64,000 nucleotides of DNA from Rana temporaria. Its lineage: Eukaryota > Chordata > Amphibia > Anura > Ranidae. The notes below the pieces were generated by a model. It ran no database searches. It saw only the letters and a list, made by a program, of their open reading frames with translations, and had not been told where the DNA came from. The DNA lies in the NCBI RefSeq assembly GCF_905171775.1, contig NC_053499.1, positions 81,552,907 through 81,616,906 on the forward strand. Direction: 5' to 3'. This document shows, piece after piece, positions 10,870 through 23,800 of the stretch. How positions within the stretch are numbered: position 1 is the stretch's first letter; each line of letters opens with the position of its first letter. A program made the position numbers and the translations under genes.

Positions 10870-12860
10870 CCCTCCTTTACCCCCACCTGTCCCCCAATGT
10901 TCCTCCTGCCACCCCACTTATCCGCAATGTCCCTCTGTCCCCCCAATGCTTCTCCTGTCCCCCACTTATCCGCAATGTCCCTCTGTCCCCCACTTATCCG
11001 CAATGTCCCTCTGTCCCCCACTTATCCGCAATGTCCCTCTGTCCCCCACTTATCCGCAATGTCCCTCTGTCCCCCACTTATCCGCAATGTCCCTCTGTCC
11101 CCCCAATGCTTCTCCTGTCCCCCCACTTATCTGCAATGTCCCTCTGTCCCCCACTTATCCGCAATGTCCCTCTGTCCCCCCAATGCTTCTCCTGTCCCCC
11201 CACTTATCCGCAATGTCCCTCTGTCCCCCCAATGCTTCTTCTGTCCCCCCACTTATGTGCAATGTCCCGCCTTCCCCCAAATGCTCCTCCTGTCCCCCCA
11301 CTTATCCGCAATGTCCCTTCTGTCCCCCCACTTATCCGCAATGTCCCTTCCGTCCCCCCACTTATCCGCAATGTCCCTCCTGTCCCCCCAATTATCCCCA
11401 ATGTTCCTCCTGTCCCTCCAATCATCCCCAATGTTCCTCCTGTCCCTCCAATGTCCCTACTGGCCCCCTAATGTCCCTCCTGTCCCCCACTTATCCGCAA
11501 TGTCCCTTCTGTCCTCCCACTTATCCTCAATGTCTCTCCTGTCCCCCCAATTATCCCCAATGTTCCTCCTGTCCCTCCAATCATCCCCAATGTTCCTCCT
11601 GTCCCTCCAATGTCCCTACTGGCCCCCTAATGTCCCTTCTGCCCCCCACTTATCCGCAATGTCCCTTCTGTCCCCCCACTTATCTGCAATGTCCCTCCTG
11701 TCCCCCACTTATCCGCAATGTCCCTTCTGTCCCCCCACTTATCTGCAATGTCCCTCCTGTCACCCCAATTATCCCCAATGTTCCTCCTGTCCCTCCAATT
11801 ATCCCCAATGTTCCTCCTGTCCCTCTAATGTCCCTCCTGTCCCCCCAATTATCCCCAATTTTCCTCCTGTCCCTCCAATGTCCCTACTCACCCCTTAATG
11901 TTCCTCCTGTCCCCCCCCAAATCCGCAGTGTCCCTCCTGTCCCCCCAATGTCCCTCCTGTCCTTCCACTTATCCGTAATGTCCCTTCCGTCCCTCCAATT
12001 ATCCCCAATGTTCCTCCTGTCCCTCCAATGTCCCTACTGGCCCCACAATAACTCCCAATGTCCCTACTGGCCCCCTAATGTTCCTCCTGTCCCCCCACTT
12101 ATCCCAAATGTTCTTCCTGTCCCCCCCAATGTTCCTCCTGTCCCTCAACATTCCTCCTGAACCTCCCCCCACTTATCCTCAATGTCCCTCATGTCCTCTC
12201 AATGTTCCTCCTGTCCCCCCACTTATCCCCAATGCTCCTCCTGTCCCCCAATGTTCCTCCTGCCCCCCAATGTCCCTACTGGCCCCCTAATGTTCCTCCT
12301 GTCCCCCCACTTATCCCAAATGTTCCTACTGTCCCCCCAATGTTCCTCCTGGCCCCCCACTTATCCCCAATGTTCCTCCTGTCCTCCCAATTTTCCTCCT
12401 GTCCCCCCAACATTCCGCCTGACCTCCCACTTATCCCCAGTGTCCCTCCCATCCTCCCAATGTTCCCCCACTTATCCACAGTGTCCCTTCCAATGTTCCT
12501 CATGTCCCTCCAATATTCCTCCTATCCTCCCACTTATCCTCAATGTCCCTCCTGTCCCCCCCACTTATCCCCAGTGTCCCTCCCATCCTCCCAATGTTCC
12601 TCCTTCTTCCCCCAATTTATACCCATTATCCCACTTATCCAAAATGTCCAGCCACTCCCCCCACTTATCCCAAATGTTCCCCTCCCCCCACTTATCCCCA
12701 CTGTCCCTCCTGTCCCACCACTTATGCCAAATGTTTCTCCTATCCTCCCATGTATCCCTAATATCCCCCACTTATACCAAGGTGTCCACCTCTCCTCCGA
12801 CTTATCCCAAACATCCCCCCACTTAGCACCAATGTTCCAACTCTTCCCCAAGTTAGACAT
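10870..12860 (+). repeat. Large C-rich minisatellite, 28-30 bp unit
   Basis: About 2 kb of tandem repeats. Units in the first part are 28 bp (core CCCACTTATCCGCAATGTCC); later units are 29-30 bp or longer, with CAATTATCCCCAATGTTCC variants. Since the unit lacks stop codons in all three plus frames, long overlapping proline-rich frames (up to 440 codons) appear. They are by-products of the repeat, not genes. Confidence 0.95.
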
Positions 12861-12904
12861 TAGCACATTGCCAACCCCCCCATTTAACACCAATGCCCAA
12901 TGCA

Positions 12905-13340
12905 GTCTCTGACCATCTCCTGTAGTATGTCTGCAGTCTCTGACCATCTCCTGTAGTAAGTCTGCAGTCTCTGACCATCTCCTGTAGTATGTCTGCAGTC
13001 TCTGACCATCTACTGTACTATGTCTACAGTCTCTGACCATCTCCTGTACTATGTCTGCAGCCTCTGATCATCTCCTGTAGTGTTTCTGCAGTCTATGACC
13101 ATTCTCTGTAGTGTTTCTGCAGCCTCTGATCATCTCCTGTAGTGTTTCTGCAGTCTATGACCATCTCCTGTAGTGTTTCTGCAGTCTCTGACCATCTCCT
13201 GTAGTGTTTCTGCAGTCTCTGACCATCTCCTGTACTATGTCTGCAGTCTCTGACCACCTCCTGTATTATATCTGCACTCTCTGACCGTCTCTTGTATCAT
13301 GTCTGCAGTCTTTGACCTTCTCCTGTACTATGTCTGGGGA
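12905..13340 (+). repeat. 31-bp minisatellite
   Basis: About 14 head-to-tail units based on CTGCAGTCTCTGACCATCTC followed by CTGTAGTATGT. Units drift toward the right end. It abuts the C-rich minisatellite and belongs to the interior of hAT-1. Confidence 0.92.
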
Positions 13341-13628
13341 CTCTTTCTAACAGACTCTCTAACATAATCCCCCTCTGTGTGCATCAGAGAGACTCCATCC
13401 AGGTCTCATTAGTGTACACTCTTCCTATATTTTCTTTATTGTTAAAAGATCATGGTGGGATCCCAGGGTAACGAAGACTTCTTAGGGGAGCATCTCTGTG
13501 TTTAAGTCATTGCCATAGAAACATGTGTAGAGGGGAGGAGTTTGTAAGATGACCACGCCCATGTGGGGGCACCAGAAATATTTCTGCACCCAGGCGTCTG
13601 TGACCCTAGGATCGGCCCTGGGCAGTCC

Positions 13629-14081
13629 CCACTTGGTACTACAGGGATTCTCCAAAGAAGAGAGCTAAGGGGGTCGCTATAGGAATAGGGAAGAACATCA
13701 CTTTTACAGTAGAAGATAGGAAAGTTGACCCAGATGGACGCTATTTGTTTCTGAGAGGGGTACTCCAAGGGAAAAAATATACGCTCGCAAACATATACTG
13801 CCCAAACAGACAACCACATAAATACCTGAGGGGGCTCTTGAACGTCTTAATGGATTTCAAACAAGGTCAAGTAATTTTAGCAGGAGACTTCAATCTCTCA
13901 ATGGACTATCATCTCGATAATACGTCCGGAGTACAGAGGCAAAATATTAAACAGCTAAGAATATTAGGAAAAAAAATGCATAGTCACTGTTTAATAGATC
14001 CTTGGAGGATTACATATCCAAACAAAAAGGACTATACATATTACTCTTCTGTGCACGGAACATATTCAAGTTTGGATTATA
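13629..14081 (+). pseudogene. L1-A ORF2 endonuclease, part 2
   Basis: This continues the endonuclease after hAT-1. It contains the conserved LAGDFNLSMD segment (catalytic D and N) and ends at SSLDY, where the TA-flanked element interrupts. Without the two insertions the domain reads through in frame to the ISDHAPV histidine motif in part 3. Confidence 0.85.
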
Positions 14082-15712
14082 CAGTAGGTGCACGCGATAT
14101 TGTGTCAATCTCGCTCCCTTTCTCGGCGAGATTGAGCACCTACGAGCCCCATCGCGGGAGCCAGCGCCGAGCTGGCTTGCCGCGATAGAGACAAAGCCAT
14201 CATAGAAGCAGGGGGGCACACTGCGGGGCCCCCCCCACCCCAGAGCACCCTGTCCCCATGTTGATGAGGACAGGGCCCCTTCCCGACAACCCTGGCCGTT
14301 GGTTGTCGGGGTATGCGGGTGGGAGGCTTATCGAAATCTGGGAGCCCCCTTTAATAAGGGGGCCCCCAGATACCGGCCCCCCACCCTAAGTGAATCCATA
14401 TGGGGTACATGTGATACCTACCCACGTGGGTAGGTATCACATGGGTAGGTACAGAGCATGATGGGACTGTGAGGCCTATATAGGTCCGATGCAAGCCGCG
14501 CAGCCGTCATTTCAGCGAGAAGAGCCGGCGTGTCAACATCTGGAGAAGAGAAGAAGATGACGTCACAGCCCGGAAGAAGAAGAATACGTCACAGCATGGA
14601 AGAAGAAGATAGACGTTCAGCGCTGAAGGAGAAGGCACCGGACAGCTGGAGGAAGAACCGGGGTGCGCCGAGTCAACAGAGGAGAGCGGCGAACATAGCA
14701 GAAGACCCCCGCAGAGTGAAGAAGACCCCCCGGATAGCCGAAGAAGACCCCCCCGGATAGCGGAAGAAGAAGCACACCACCCCACGCTGAAGACGTCGGA
14801 AGGAAACCCGCCGAGGAGTGGGCGCTTTTATAAAAGCGACCCCCCCCCCGGCGGTGGAAGAGAACCGGACGGCGGCGAAGAGTGGCCCCCACCCAAAAAC
14901 GTCAAAGAAGAAGCCCCCCCTGGTAAAAAGAGCTAAAGAAGACAGGGGGCGGCCTCCGGAGCAGACTAATAAATTATTTTAAAAACTCTTGTGTTGTGTT
15001 TATTGACTTTAACATTTTTCCTCCAGGTGAATGGGTAGGGGTACGATGTACCCCATATCCATTCACTTAGGGTGGGGGGCCGGTACCTGGGGGCCCCCTT
15101 ATTAAAGGGGGCTCCCAGATTCCGATAAGCCTCCCGCCCGCATACCCCGACAACCAACGGCCAGGGTTGTCGGGAAGGGGCCCTGTCCTCATCAACATGG
15201 GGACAGGGTGCTCTGGGGTGGGGGGGCCCCGCAGTGCGCCCCCCTGCCCCAGAGCACCCAACCCCCCCATGTTGAGGGTATGCAGCCTGGTACGGCTCAG
15301 GAGGGGGGGGGGGCGCTCGCTCGTCCCCACTCCTTTCCTGGCCGGCCGGGTAGCGTGCTTTGGATACGGGTCTGGTATGGATTGTAGGGGGACCCCCTAC
15401 GCCATTTTTTCGGCGTAGGGGGGCTCTCCTTATAACCCATAACAGACCTAAGGCCCCGGTATGCTCCTGAGGGGGGAACCCATGCCGGATTTTTATTTAA
15501 AATCCGGCGGGGACTTCCCCCTCAGGATTCATAACAAACGCCGCACACGTGTAGAATTGGCGGGAATCCAAGTTGGATCTCCCGTCGCTTCTATGACGCG
15601 CTTGCTGGAATGTGCTGTCACCATTCAAGCGAGTGCGAGATGTCGGCACCCTGTCGCTGAGAATCAGCGCGATGCTGTCATGCTAAAAACACATTCTCGG
15701 CGGCAGGTACTG
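14082..15712. mobile_element. TA-flanked non-autonomous element with long inverted arms
   Basis: Short inverted ends (CAGTAGGTGC and CAGTACCTGC when read inward, 8 of 10 matching) are flanked by TA. Excision with one TA restores L1-A ORF2 in frame (LDY-I-MVDHES). TA duplication points to Tc1/mariner-like mobilisation. Inside, 14211-14410 and 15047-15246 are inverted copies of each other, enclosing a GA-rich segment. 14411-14440 is a perfect 30-bp palindrome. There is no transposase. Confidence 0.8.
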
Positions 15713-16263
15713 TATAATGGTAGACCATGAGTCATTGGAAGACGTAGTTAAAACTTCAATAGGGGTAACCACAATCTCAGATCACGCTCCGGTAATAGTG
15801 AAAATAAGATTCAAAGAGACAGAGCAAAGAAAAGGAACGTGGAATTTAAACAAAGAACTCATAGAGGACACAGAGGTAAACAATACAGTAAAAATCGACT
15901 TGGAACAATATTTCACTCTTAATAATACATCTGAAGTAAGGGTGGCTACTGTATGGGAGGCCCATAAGGCATACATTAGAGGGAAACTAATCTCAATAGG
16001 AGCAGGGAAAAAAAAGATAAGAAAATTTTATATGAAAAAATTAACATCTGAATTATTTGAACTGGAGCAAATGCATAAAGAGCGAGGAGAAAACGAGGTA
16101 TATCAAGAAATAGTGATAAAGAGGGCCTAGCCCAGAGAGTTGATGAAGGTTGAAACAAGGAACATATTCAAAAATGTCAGAAAAGAGAGGTATAAATGGG
16201 GGAACAAACCAGGGAAATATCTAGCCAGAATATCAAGGGGAAAAAAAAAATCAAGACGACCTT
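15713..16263 (+). pseudogene. L1-A ORF2 endonuclease end and linker
   Basis: This carries the final endonuclease motif ISDHAPVIVKIRF (catalytic histidine) and the coiled, lysine-rich linker to the RT. The frame is broken by TAG at 16128-16130 and by a slip at the A run near 16242-16251. Confidence 0.8.
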
Positions 16264-18874
16264 ATGAAATACAAGACATCTGAAATTGCGGAAGCTTTTC
16301 AGACTTATTATAGTACATTATACTCAATAAGAATCAACGAAACTCAAGAGCAACAAAATATTAGAAAAAGGAAAATAAAGGAATACTTAAAAGAAGTGAA
16401 CTTACCTAAAATATCTCAAAATGATATGGAATCCTTGGAGGCCTCTGTAACTCAGGAAGAGATTTATAGAGCCCTCCAGGAAACACCGGGTGGTAAGAGT
16501 CCAGGCCCCGATGGCTTGCCGATTAAATATTATAAAAAATTTAGAGAACTTTTGGTCCCAGAGATGTGTAATTACTTTAATAAAATAGGAGAGGAAGAGG
16601 AAATAAGAAAAGAATCTCTGCTTGCAAGTATTTATATAATCCCTAAAACAGGAAAAGATGGAACTTTGTGTTCCAACTATCGACCAATAGCATTGTTAAA
16701 TGCAGACCTGAAGGTTTATGCGAAAATACTAGCAACTAGGATAAAAAGTTTAATGCCGGAATTAATAAATACAGATCAGGCAGGCTTTGTAACAGGCAGA
16801 GAAGGGAGAGATAATAGCATAAGGACCCTGCTGTTACTACAACAAGATCCAAAAAAAGAAGCCCCCAGTCGTACTCATGTCCTTAGACGCTGAAAAAGCA
16901 TTTGACAGAGTCGACTGGGGGTTTATGATGGAAACTTTACAAAATATAGGTCTGGGACCAAGGTTTTTGAAATGGGTAAAGAACCTATATAGCCACCCGA
17001 CGGCAAGGGTGAAGGTCAATGGGAGTATGTCGTCTGCGTTCGAAATGAAAAACGGAACCAGACAGGGGTGCCCGCTCTCACCCCTCCTTTATGTAATAGC
17101 ACTGGAACCGCTGTTAGCAAAAATCCGGGAAAACCCGGACATAGGGGGGGTGAGAGTGGGAGACGATGAACACAAGGTGGCGGCATACGCAGACGACATA
17201 CTCCTATATCTGACCAAACCCAGAGTTTCCCTCCCTAACGTCATAAAGGAAATAAAAAGATACGGTGAAATTTACAACTTTAAAATAAACCCGATAAAAA
17301 CAGTAATCCTGAATTTGGGGATAGAAAAAAAAGAAGCAGAAGAACTTCAGAAAGATTTCCCATTTACATGGGAAAAATAAGCTATAACATATTTAGGAAT
17401 AAAGATCACACCAACAGTTGAAAAACTTTACTTAGCCAACTTTGTCCCCTTAATTAATGACATTAACCAAGACTTGAAAAATCTCGCAAGAAAACACATC
17501 TCCTGGATCGGTAAGATTAATGCGTTTAAAATGATGATACTACCGAAGATAACATATAAACTTCAAATGCTCCCTATAAAAATACCGCAAAGCTTCTTTA
17601 AGGTAATTAAAACAATAATCTTGAAATATATATGGGCAGGTAAAAAGGCTAGAATAAGCTATACACAGCTGAGCTTGAAAAAGAAAGGAGGCGGGTTGGG
17701 GCTCCCCGACATAAAAAGATATTATTTTGCCGTTAATTTAGCCAGGTTAGTAGAATGGACAAACACACACACCAAAAAAAAATGGGCACGTATGGAAGAC
17801 AAAATAAGTAATGCACAATTAAACAGAAACATTTGGATACCACCGAAGATGAGGAAATTGGGCACAAATACACATAGTATAACAAAGAATGTTTTTAAAA
17901 TATGGGACACAGTATTTAGATGGGAAAAATGGGAGTATAACTCTCCATTAATCCCATTAGCAGGCACAAATTTTTTCCCACCAGGCAATGGAACACGTTT
18001 CGGAAAGCAATTGGGTGAGAAAAAATTAAAAGATATTGTCACACGGGGAAAAATAAAAGCAAGACAGGATATAATAGTGGGAGAAGGGGATCAACGGATG
18101 AGTGAATGGGAGTATTTACAGTTAAATCACTTTGTGAGCACATTACCACAACCGATTCGGGAAGATAAAACATTAAACCCAATAGAAAAAATATGCAACA
18201 CAGATGGGCCACTGACACATGGTATATGAAAAGCATACGGAATATTAACGGAGCTCGAGACCCAGGAAACACTGCCCTGTCTAGAAAAATGGGAAAGCGA
18301 TTTGGGTAAAAGGATCGACAAATCACAAATGATAGGTGCAGTTTATAATTATGCCTTAGATATAACTACCATAGAAGCAAATTATAAGTGTATGGTTCGA
18401 TGGCACCTGACCCCATTAAGAATGAATAAAATCCATCCAAAAAACTCAGAGCTCTGCTGGAGGAATTGTAAGCAAAAAGGAACAACTATGCATATATGGT
18501 GGGACTGCCCGAGAATACAGGAATATTGGAAAGAAGTCCTGGAATATATCGAAGAAATAACAGGGGAGAGGATCCCTTGTAGCCCGCTGACATGTCTGTT
18601 TCGTGGAACTGAAAAAACAAAAAAACAATATGGAATAACTTTGGTTCCAGTGCTGCTAAATGCAGCAAAGGCCCTGATCCCAAAAAACTGGCTACATCCA
18701 AAAAGGCCATCAATTAAAGAATTGATAGAAAGGGTGGAATACATAGAAGAGATGGAGTACCTCGCCTGTGGAGAGACAGGAGGAGAGGATAGATATAGAG
18801 AGGTGTGGGAAAAATGGAAAGTTTTTAAATTTTCGGAAAAGTTCGTTCAAGGAATGACAGAAGTTGATAGGTGA
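16264..18874 (+). pseudogene. L1-A ORF2 reverse transcriptase and C-terminal region
   Basis: The RT runs from the GGKSPGPDGLPIKYY motif through SNYRPIALLNADLK. A frameshift near 16870 follows. The frame continues through MSLDAEKAFDRVDW, GTRQGCPLSPLLY and the catalytic AAYADDILLY (near 17185), with a stop at 17378-17380. The C-terminal part follows with another stop near 18227, ending in a Cys/His motif (CWRNCKQKGTTMHIWWDC near 18455). All catalytic residues are present, but the stops and the frameshift make it inactive. Confidence 0.85.
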
Positions 18875-18967
18875 GAAAACAAAAAGATGATTGCATGGCA
18901 CACAGATCCAGGGTGGGGGGGGGGGGGGGGGAGGGGGGGCAGGGGAAAAAAAAAAGAAAAAAAAAAA
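18875..18967 (+). other. L1-A 3' region with G run and A-rich tail
   Basis: A run of about 20 consecutive G, with a second G run after one A, spans 18913-18940. A-rich sequence follows at 18945-18968. A G-rich stretch just before the A tail also occurs in mammalian L1 3' UTRs. It could form a quadruplex. Confidence 0.7.
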
Positions 18968-19181
18968 AGGGGCCAGTCATGTCAGCATATTAAGTAAGTA
19001 GTTAGACTTGGGGGCGTGGCTTGCAGCCGATGGACTAGGACGCTCTGAGCTCTAGCTCCGCCGGGTATCCTGAAATTGATCCTGAACCACCTATCCTACA
19101 CTGCCGCAGACCCTGCTACTCGACTTCCCGGCTCTCAGACAGGCTTACTGCCCTACAGGGAACCGGTGACAGCGTGCAATC

Positions 19182-20233
19182 ATGTCCCGGAGGGGGAAAG
19201 ACTCCTCGTCTGCGGCGGACCATGCCGCGCAAGATGGCGCCCGCTCCACGCGCTCAGCAAAGGAGGCAGCCATTTGGCTTTTCACCAAGCCAGGTGACAA
19301 GGATATCCCTCCCAGATCGGACCTCCAGCTCACAGACCGCTCGGAGCATGAGGAGATGGAAGCCTCTGGACTGGTCTGGTCACTACAGCCTGGGACGCAG
19401 TGAGTACACAGGCCCCCCTTCCCACAACTGTGGAGGAGCCGGGCCCCTCGGGGCCTACAGCGGAACCCACTCTAAGGGATGTACTAACGGCTGTTACATC
19501 CTGCAAAGTCGCCATCACTGCCCTGACCACTGAGATTAAGGGGGTGAAAATTGAGGTTAACCTCCTCAGGCATGATATGCAAAAGCTCCGCGACCGCACC
19601 GCTGACCTAGAGGAGAGGATGAGCAATGTGGAGGATGATGTGGCGCCATTACTGAGGGAGGTTCAGCATTTACAGTCTCACTCCTCTGGCCACACTGCCC
19701 GTTTAGAGGACATGGAAAACAGACTGAGGAGGAATAATATAAGGGCAGTGGGGATCCCCGAAAGAGCGGAAGGGAAGAACCCAGTAGCCTTCATAGAAGG
19801 CTGGCTGATTGATACATTTGGGGTCCAGGCCTTCTCAAAAATGTTCGCGGTGGAAAGGGCTCACAGAGTCCCGGCTAGACCTTCTAGGCCTGGGGCACCC
19901 CCGCGCCCATTTCTCTTTAAACTCCTGAACTTTAAAGACCGAGATGCTATTTTACAGTGTGCCAGAACCAAGGGTGACCTCATGAAAATTGATAATACCA
20001 GGATATCCTTTTATCCGGATTTTTCTGCGGAGGTGCAGCGTCGCCGGGCCCAGTTCACTGATGTCAAGAGGCGCCTCAGAAAGTACGAGGTGATATACGC
20101 TATGCTCTATCCTGCTAAACTGCGTGTTGTTGCTAACAACGAAACCCACTTTTTTGAAAATCCCGCCGCTGCGTCTGCCTGGCTAGACAGAATGGAACAC
20201 TCGCTGAGAGGGGCGCCCCCTCCTGTTCGTTGA
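19182..20233 (+). pseudogene. L1-B ORF1 protein, one frameshift
   Basis: ATG 19182 opens a frame (MSRRGKDSSSAADHAAQDGA) that shifts near 19400 into a 277-codon frame ending at 20233. The second part contains a coiled coil (about 19480-19720), the conserved transition LRRNNIRAVGIPERAEG, and the C-terminal nucleic-acid-binding domain (VERAHRVPA, then FKDRDAILQCAR). This is an L1/Tx1-type chaperone. One indel separates it from an intact protein of about 350 residues. Confidence 0.85.
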
Positions 20234-20841
20234 AGCTTCTTCTACATCAGCACGACTGTCAAGAGTTTATCCCTGTTTGAGGTTGAGTTTTGAGGGAGAG
20301 TTTTGAATCTGCACACAGCTTTTTGTTATATGTTCCTGTAAAGGCGGATAGATGGAACTCTGGAAGACACCATTTTGTTGCGTCCTGATGTGAAGAGCAA
20401 GGATGCAAGCTCCTTCAATCGTTGGGCTATATCGAGACGTTGGGGCCCCCCAGGTTTCCCACTTGTCCTGCGAGGACCAGCCCGTGCAGCAAGGCTGTGT
20501 TCCGCTTTTGCTGCTTTATTTTGCTCACCCGTTTTTTATTTGTTTTTTTGTCCCCTTTTTCTTTTTGATTTTGCTTTTTTTTTCAGCCTGTTGCCGGTAC
20601 TTTCCTGCGGACTCAAGACATGGTGTGTCTAATACCTGTCATCTACATAGACTTCTACGAATGTTAACGGGGGGTGGTATGTACTTAATTACTTGTGCTG
20701 GTATATATGATACGTACTGGTCTGTATATAAGACCTTTTGGCGAGTATGGAGGCTACCTTCGCACCTTGGGCCTTATATAGTACTATTATTATGCCTGCA
20801 AATGCAGTACCTTAAGCTTATTATTGCTGTCCTTTTAGAAT
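20234..20841 (+). other. L1-B inter-ORF spacer
   Basis: About 600 bp between ORF1 and ORF2 with no coding signal. It is T-rich at 20520-20590. Unlike the L1-A spacer it has no long G runs. Confidence 0.7.
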
Positions 20842-23800
20842 ATGGCGGTTGAATTGAATATTATGTCCTGGAATGTGCGGGGGCTGAGTGACGGGGTGAA
20901 GAGAGTTGCCTTGTTCACTGCTTTGAAAAAACATGCGGCAGCGGTTGTTTGCCTGCAGGAAACACACCTGCAGGCTGATACTCTGACAGCCCTTAAAAGA
21001 AGCTCCTACCAAATTCAGTTTCACTCTACCCATACTGCATATTCCAGAGGCGTTAGCATTCTCATAGCCAACACCACTCCCTTTGCGCTGATTCAATCAG
21101 TTATTGATGACCAGGGTCGATACGTGTTTCTGCTCTGTAAAGTGATGGGAGTATGTTGTATCATTGCCAATTTGTATATACCCCCCCCATACGCGCCCGA
21201 GTGCTTAATTAGGCTAGCTCAATTTATGTCCCTGCACTAATGTTCCAATATGGGTGATGGGCGATTTTAATAATGTAATCGACAGATGTCTGGACAGATT
21301 TTCGCCACGGGCGGGGCCCGGGGCAAGTGTGGGGGGCATGACTCCATTTGCTAAACTGATCAATGAGTTGGGCTTACGGGACATTTGGAGGGAAAAAAAC
21401 CCCGGGGTACGGATGTACTCCTGTTACTCAGCTACTTACCATTGCTTGTCACGTATTGACCTTTGCTTGGGGAATGAAAGGGCACAAGATAGGACAGCGT
21501 CAGCTTTCTATGCCCCTAGGAATATCTCAGACCATTCCCCCCTTGTGATAGGCGTTGGGTTTGCCCAACGACCACAGCCTAGACTATGGAAGGTAAATCC
21601 GTTCTGGTATGAACTGTTCCCCGTACCTGACCCGATCTCCAAGGAAATCTCAGAGTTTCTAGCGGTTAATAAAGGCACAGCCGACCTCACAGTGGTATGG
21701 GACACTTTGAAGGCCCGCTTAAGGGGGCTTATCATTAAACAGATATCCAACATTAAGTCTAAAACCAAGGAATGGGAAAATACGGTTATGACTATGGCAG
21801 GGGAGGCAGAGATACAGTACGTTCGGGATCCCACGGATATTACTGAAAGGAAATGGTTAGAGGCCCAAAATCTCTATCAACAAGTCACATTGAACGCAGC
21901 CGAAAACAAACGCTTTTTTATTCAACAATCCTATTTTAATGAAGGGGAAAATACTGGGCACCTTCTGGCGGTGATCGCAAGATCGCAGCAGAGTAAGGCG
22001 CACATAGATACCATCCAGACACCGCTTGGGGACACGGTCCAAGACCAGGCCCATGTTGCCTCGGTCTTTACAGAATTCTTTAAAGACGTATACACATCCA
22101 AGGTGGATCCCACCGAGGAAGCGATCTCTGGCTACCTGGACCAGTGTGCCTTACCCAAGGCCACGGCCCAGGAAGTGCAGTTACTAAATGCCCCACTTAA
22201 AGTAGAGGAGCTGTCGCTGGCTGTGTCACAAATGGCGAATGGCAAGGCGCCGGGCACAGATGGGTTACCCATAGAAACGTACAAGAGATATGGAGGAACA
22301 CTTTTGCCAGAGCTGCTGGGAGTACTCAATGCATCCTTTGAGGCAGGTCGACTGCCGGCCTCTATGGGTGAAGCTGTGGTAGTGGTACTTCCTAAACCAG
22401 GCAAGGACCCCTTGCAGCCCGACTCTTACAGGCCTATATCGTTACTAAACACAGATGTTAAAATTCTGGCACGGGTGTTGGCAACTAGACTTTCCACGGT
22501 GATAGCCAGGCTGGTTCATGTGGACCAGTCGGGCTTCATCCCTGCTCGCTCCACGGCACTGAACATCAGGAGACTTTTCCTGAATCTCCAGCTGCCGGTG
22601 GAGAACCCGGGTCATAGAGCAATTCTCTCGCTCGACGCTGCCAAAGCTTTTGACAGTGTCGAGTGGAGATACCTCTGGTCGGTGCTGAATAAATTTGGTC
22701 TGGGGGAGAATTTTATCAAATGGATAAAACTTTTGTACGTGGCCCCAACGGCAAGAATTAGAATAAATGACGAATTGTCGGGGGCCTTTCCTTTGTTCCG
22801 GGGCACTAGACAGGGGTGCCCTTTGTCGCCCCTGCTCTTTGCCCTGGCGTTGGAACCCCTGGCCGCTAGGATACGTGCGTCTCCGGATGTAGTGGGGTTT
22901 CGACGCAGGCATGGAGAGACCAGACTGTCCTTGTATGCGGATGACGCACTACTGTATCTGGGGGACACGGAGGGGTCCCTGTTAGCTGCGATGCAACTCA
23001 TCGAGAGTTTTGGTGAACTGTCTGGCTTTGCCATTAATTGGCATAAGTCAGTGCTCCTTCCTCTTGATGATAGGCCCTCGGAACTACCGGGGATAGCGAC
23101 TAGAATACAAATGGTGGAATCTTTCAAATACCTGGGAATAATGGTGACTAAAGACCCAACGGAATATGTGTCCCTAAATCTTAAACCTCTACTGCACAAA
23201 TTTAGAACTAAATGCTCTGCCTGGTGTAAGCTGCCTCTGTCAGTGACGGGACGAGTAAACCTGATCAAGATGATCTGGGCCCCACAGTTGCTATATATTT
23301 TGCACAATGCCCCAGTGTGGATCCCGAAGTGCTGGTTCCAGCGCATTGATTCCCAATTCAGGTCCCTTATTTGGAACAATCGGATTGCCAGAATAAAACT
23401 ACATACCTTACAGTACCCTAAAGACCAGGGGGGAATGGCTGTTCCCCATGCACAGACCTACTTCTATGCAGCCCAACTACAACATTTTGTAGGTTGGAAC
23501 CAGACAGAAATAACGGACCCCTCTAGGGCCCTGCTCATAGATCCAGCCACTTCATACACTGCAATGTCTCACATGGAAATGGGTTTCCCTGGGGTCCCGG
23601 CCACGTGCCCTACGGCTTGCCTCCTTAAGAAACTGTGGAACGCTGTCAGGAGGAGGATGGGGATCACGGGTTTCCTGCCTAGTACGCCTATTTGGCGGAA
23701 TAGATTCTACACCGAGTTAGTTAAACTACGGGACTGCTCTAGATGGGAGGATGCGGGCATTCTATACTTAAACCAAATCTTTGATGGGGGGACCCTAAAA

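Larger units (their letters stand above)
9071..13620. mobile_element. hAT-superfamily element (hAT-1), non-autonomous, 4.55 kb
   Basis: The ends are perfect 15-bp inverted repeats (CAGGGCCGATCCTAG at the left, its complement at the right). They are flanked by the 8-bp duplication GGCAGTCC (9063-9070 and 13621-13628). The 8-bp duplication and the CAGGGCC end are typical of hAT. No hAT transposase is present. The interior holds an antisense L2/CR1 LINE fragment and two minisatellites. 9090-9495 and 13340-13620 are end sequences with no ORF. Confidence 0.92.
7379..18967 (+). mobile_element. L1-type LINE (L1-A), decayed, with two nested insertions
   Basis: L1-A has ORF1 (coiled coil plus RNA-binding domain), a G-rich spacer, then ORF2 with endonuclease, reverse transcriptase and a C-terminal Cys/His motif, and a 3' region with a long G run followed by A-rich sequence. 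A hAT element (9071-13620) and a TA-flanked element (14082-15712) interrupt the endonuclease. Removing both restores the reading frame at each site. ORF1 has one stop, and ORF2 has several stops and frameshifts. The 3' end at 18967 is approximate; similar sequence may continue after L1-B, at 25036-25060. Confidence 0.85.

Noticed and set aside
10838..12160. 440-codon proline-rich open frame
   Set aside because: It lies wholly in a 28-30-bp minisatellite that is open in all three plus frames. There is no domain or start context.
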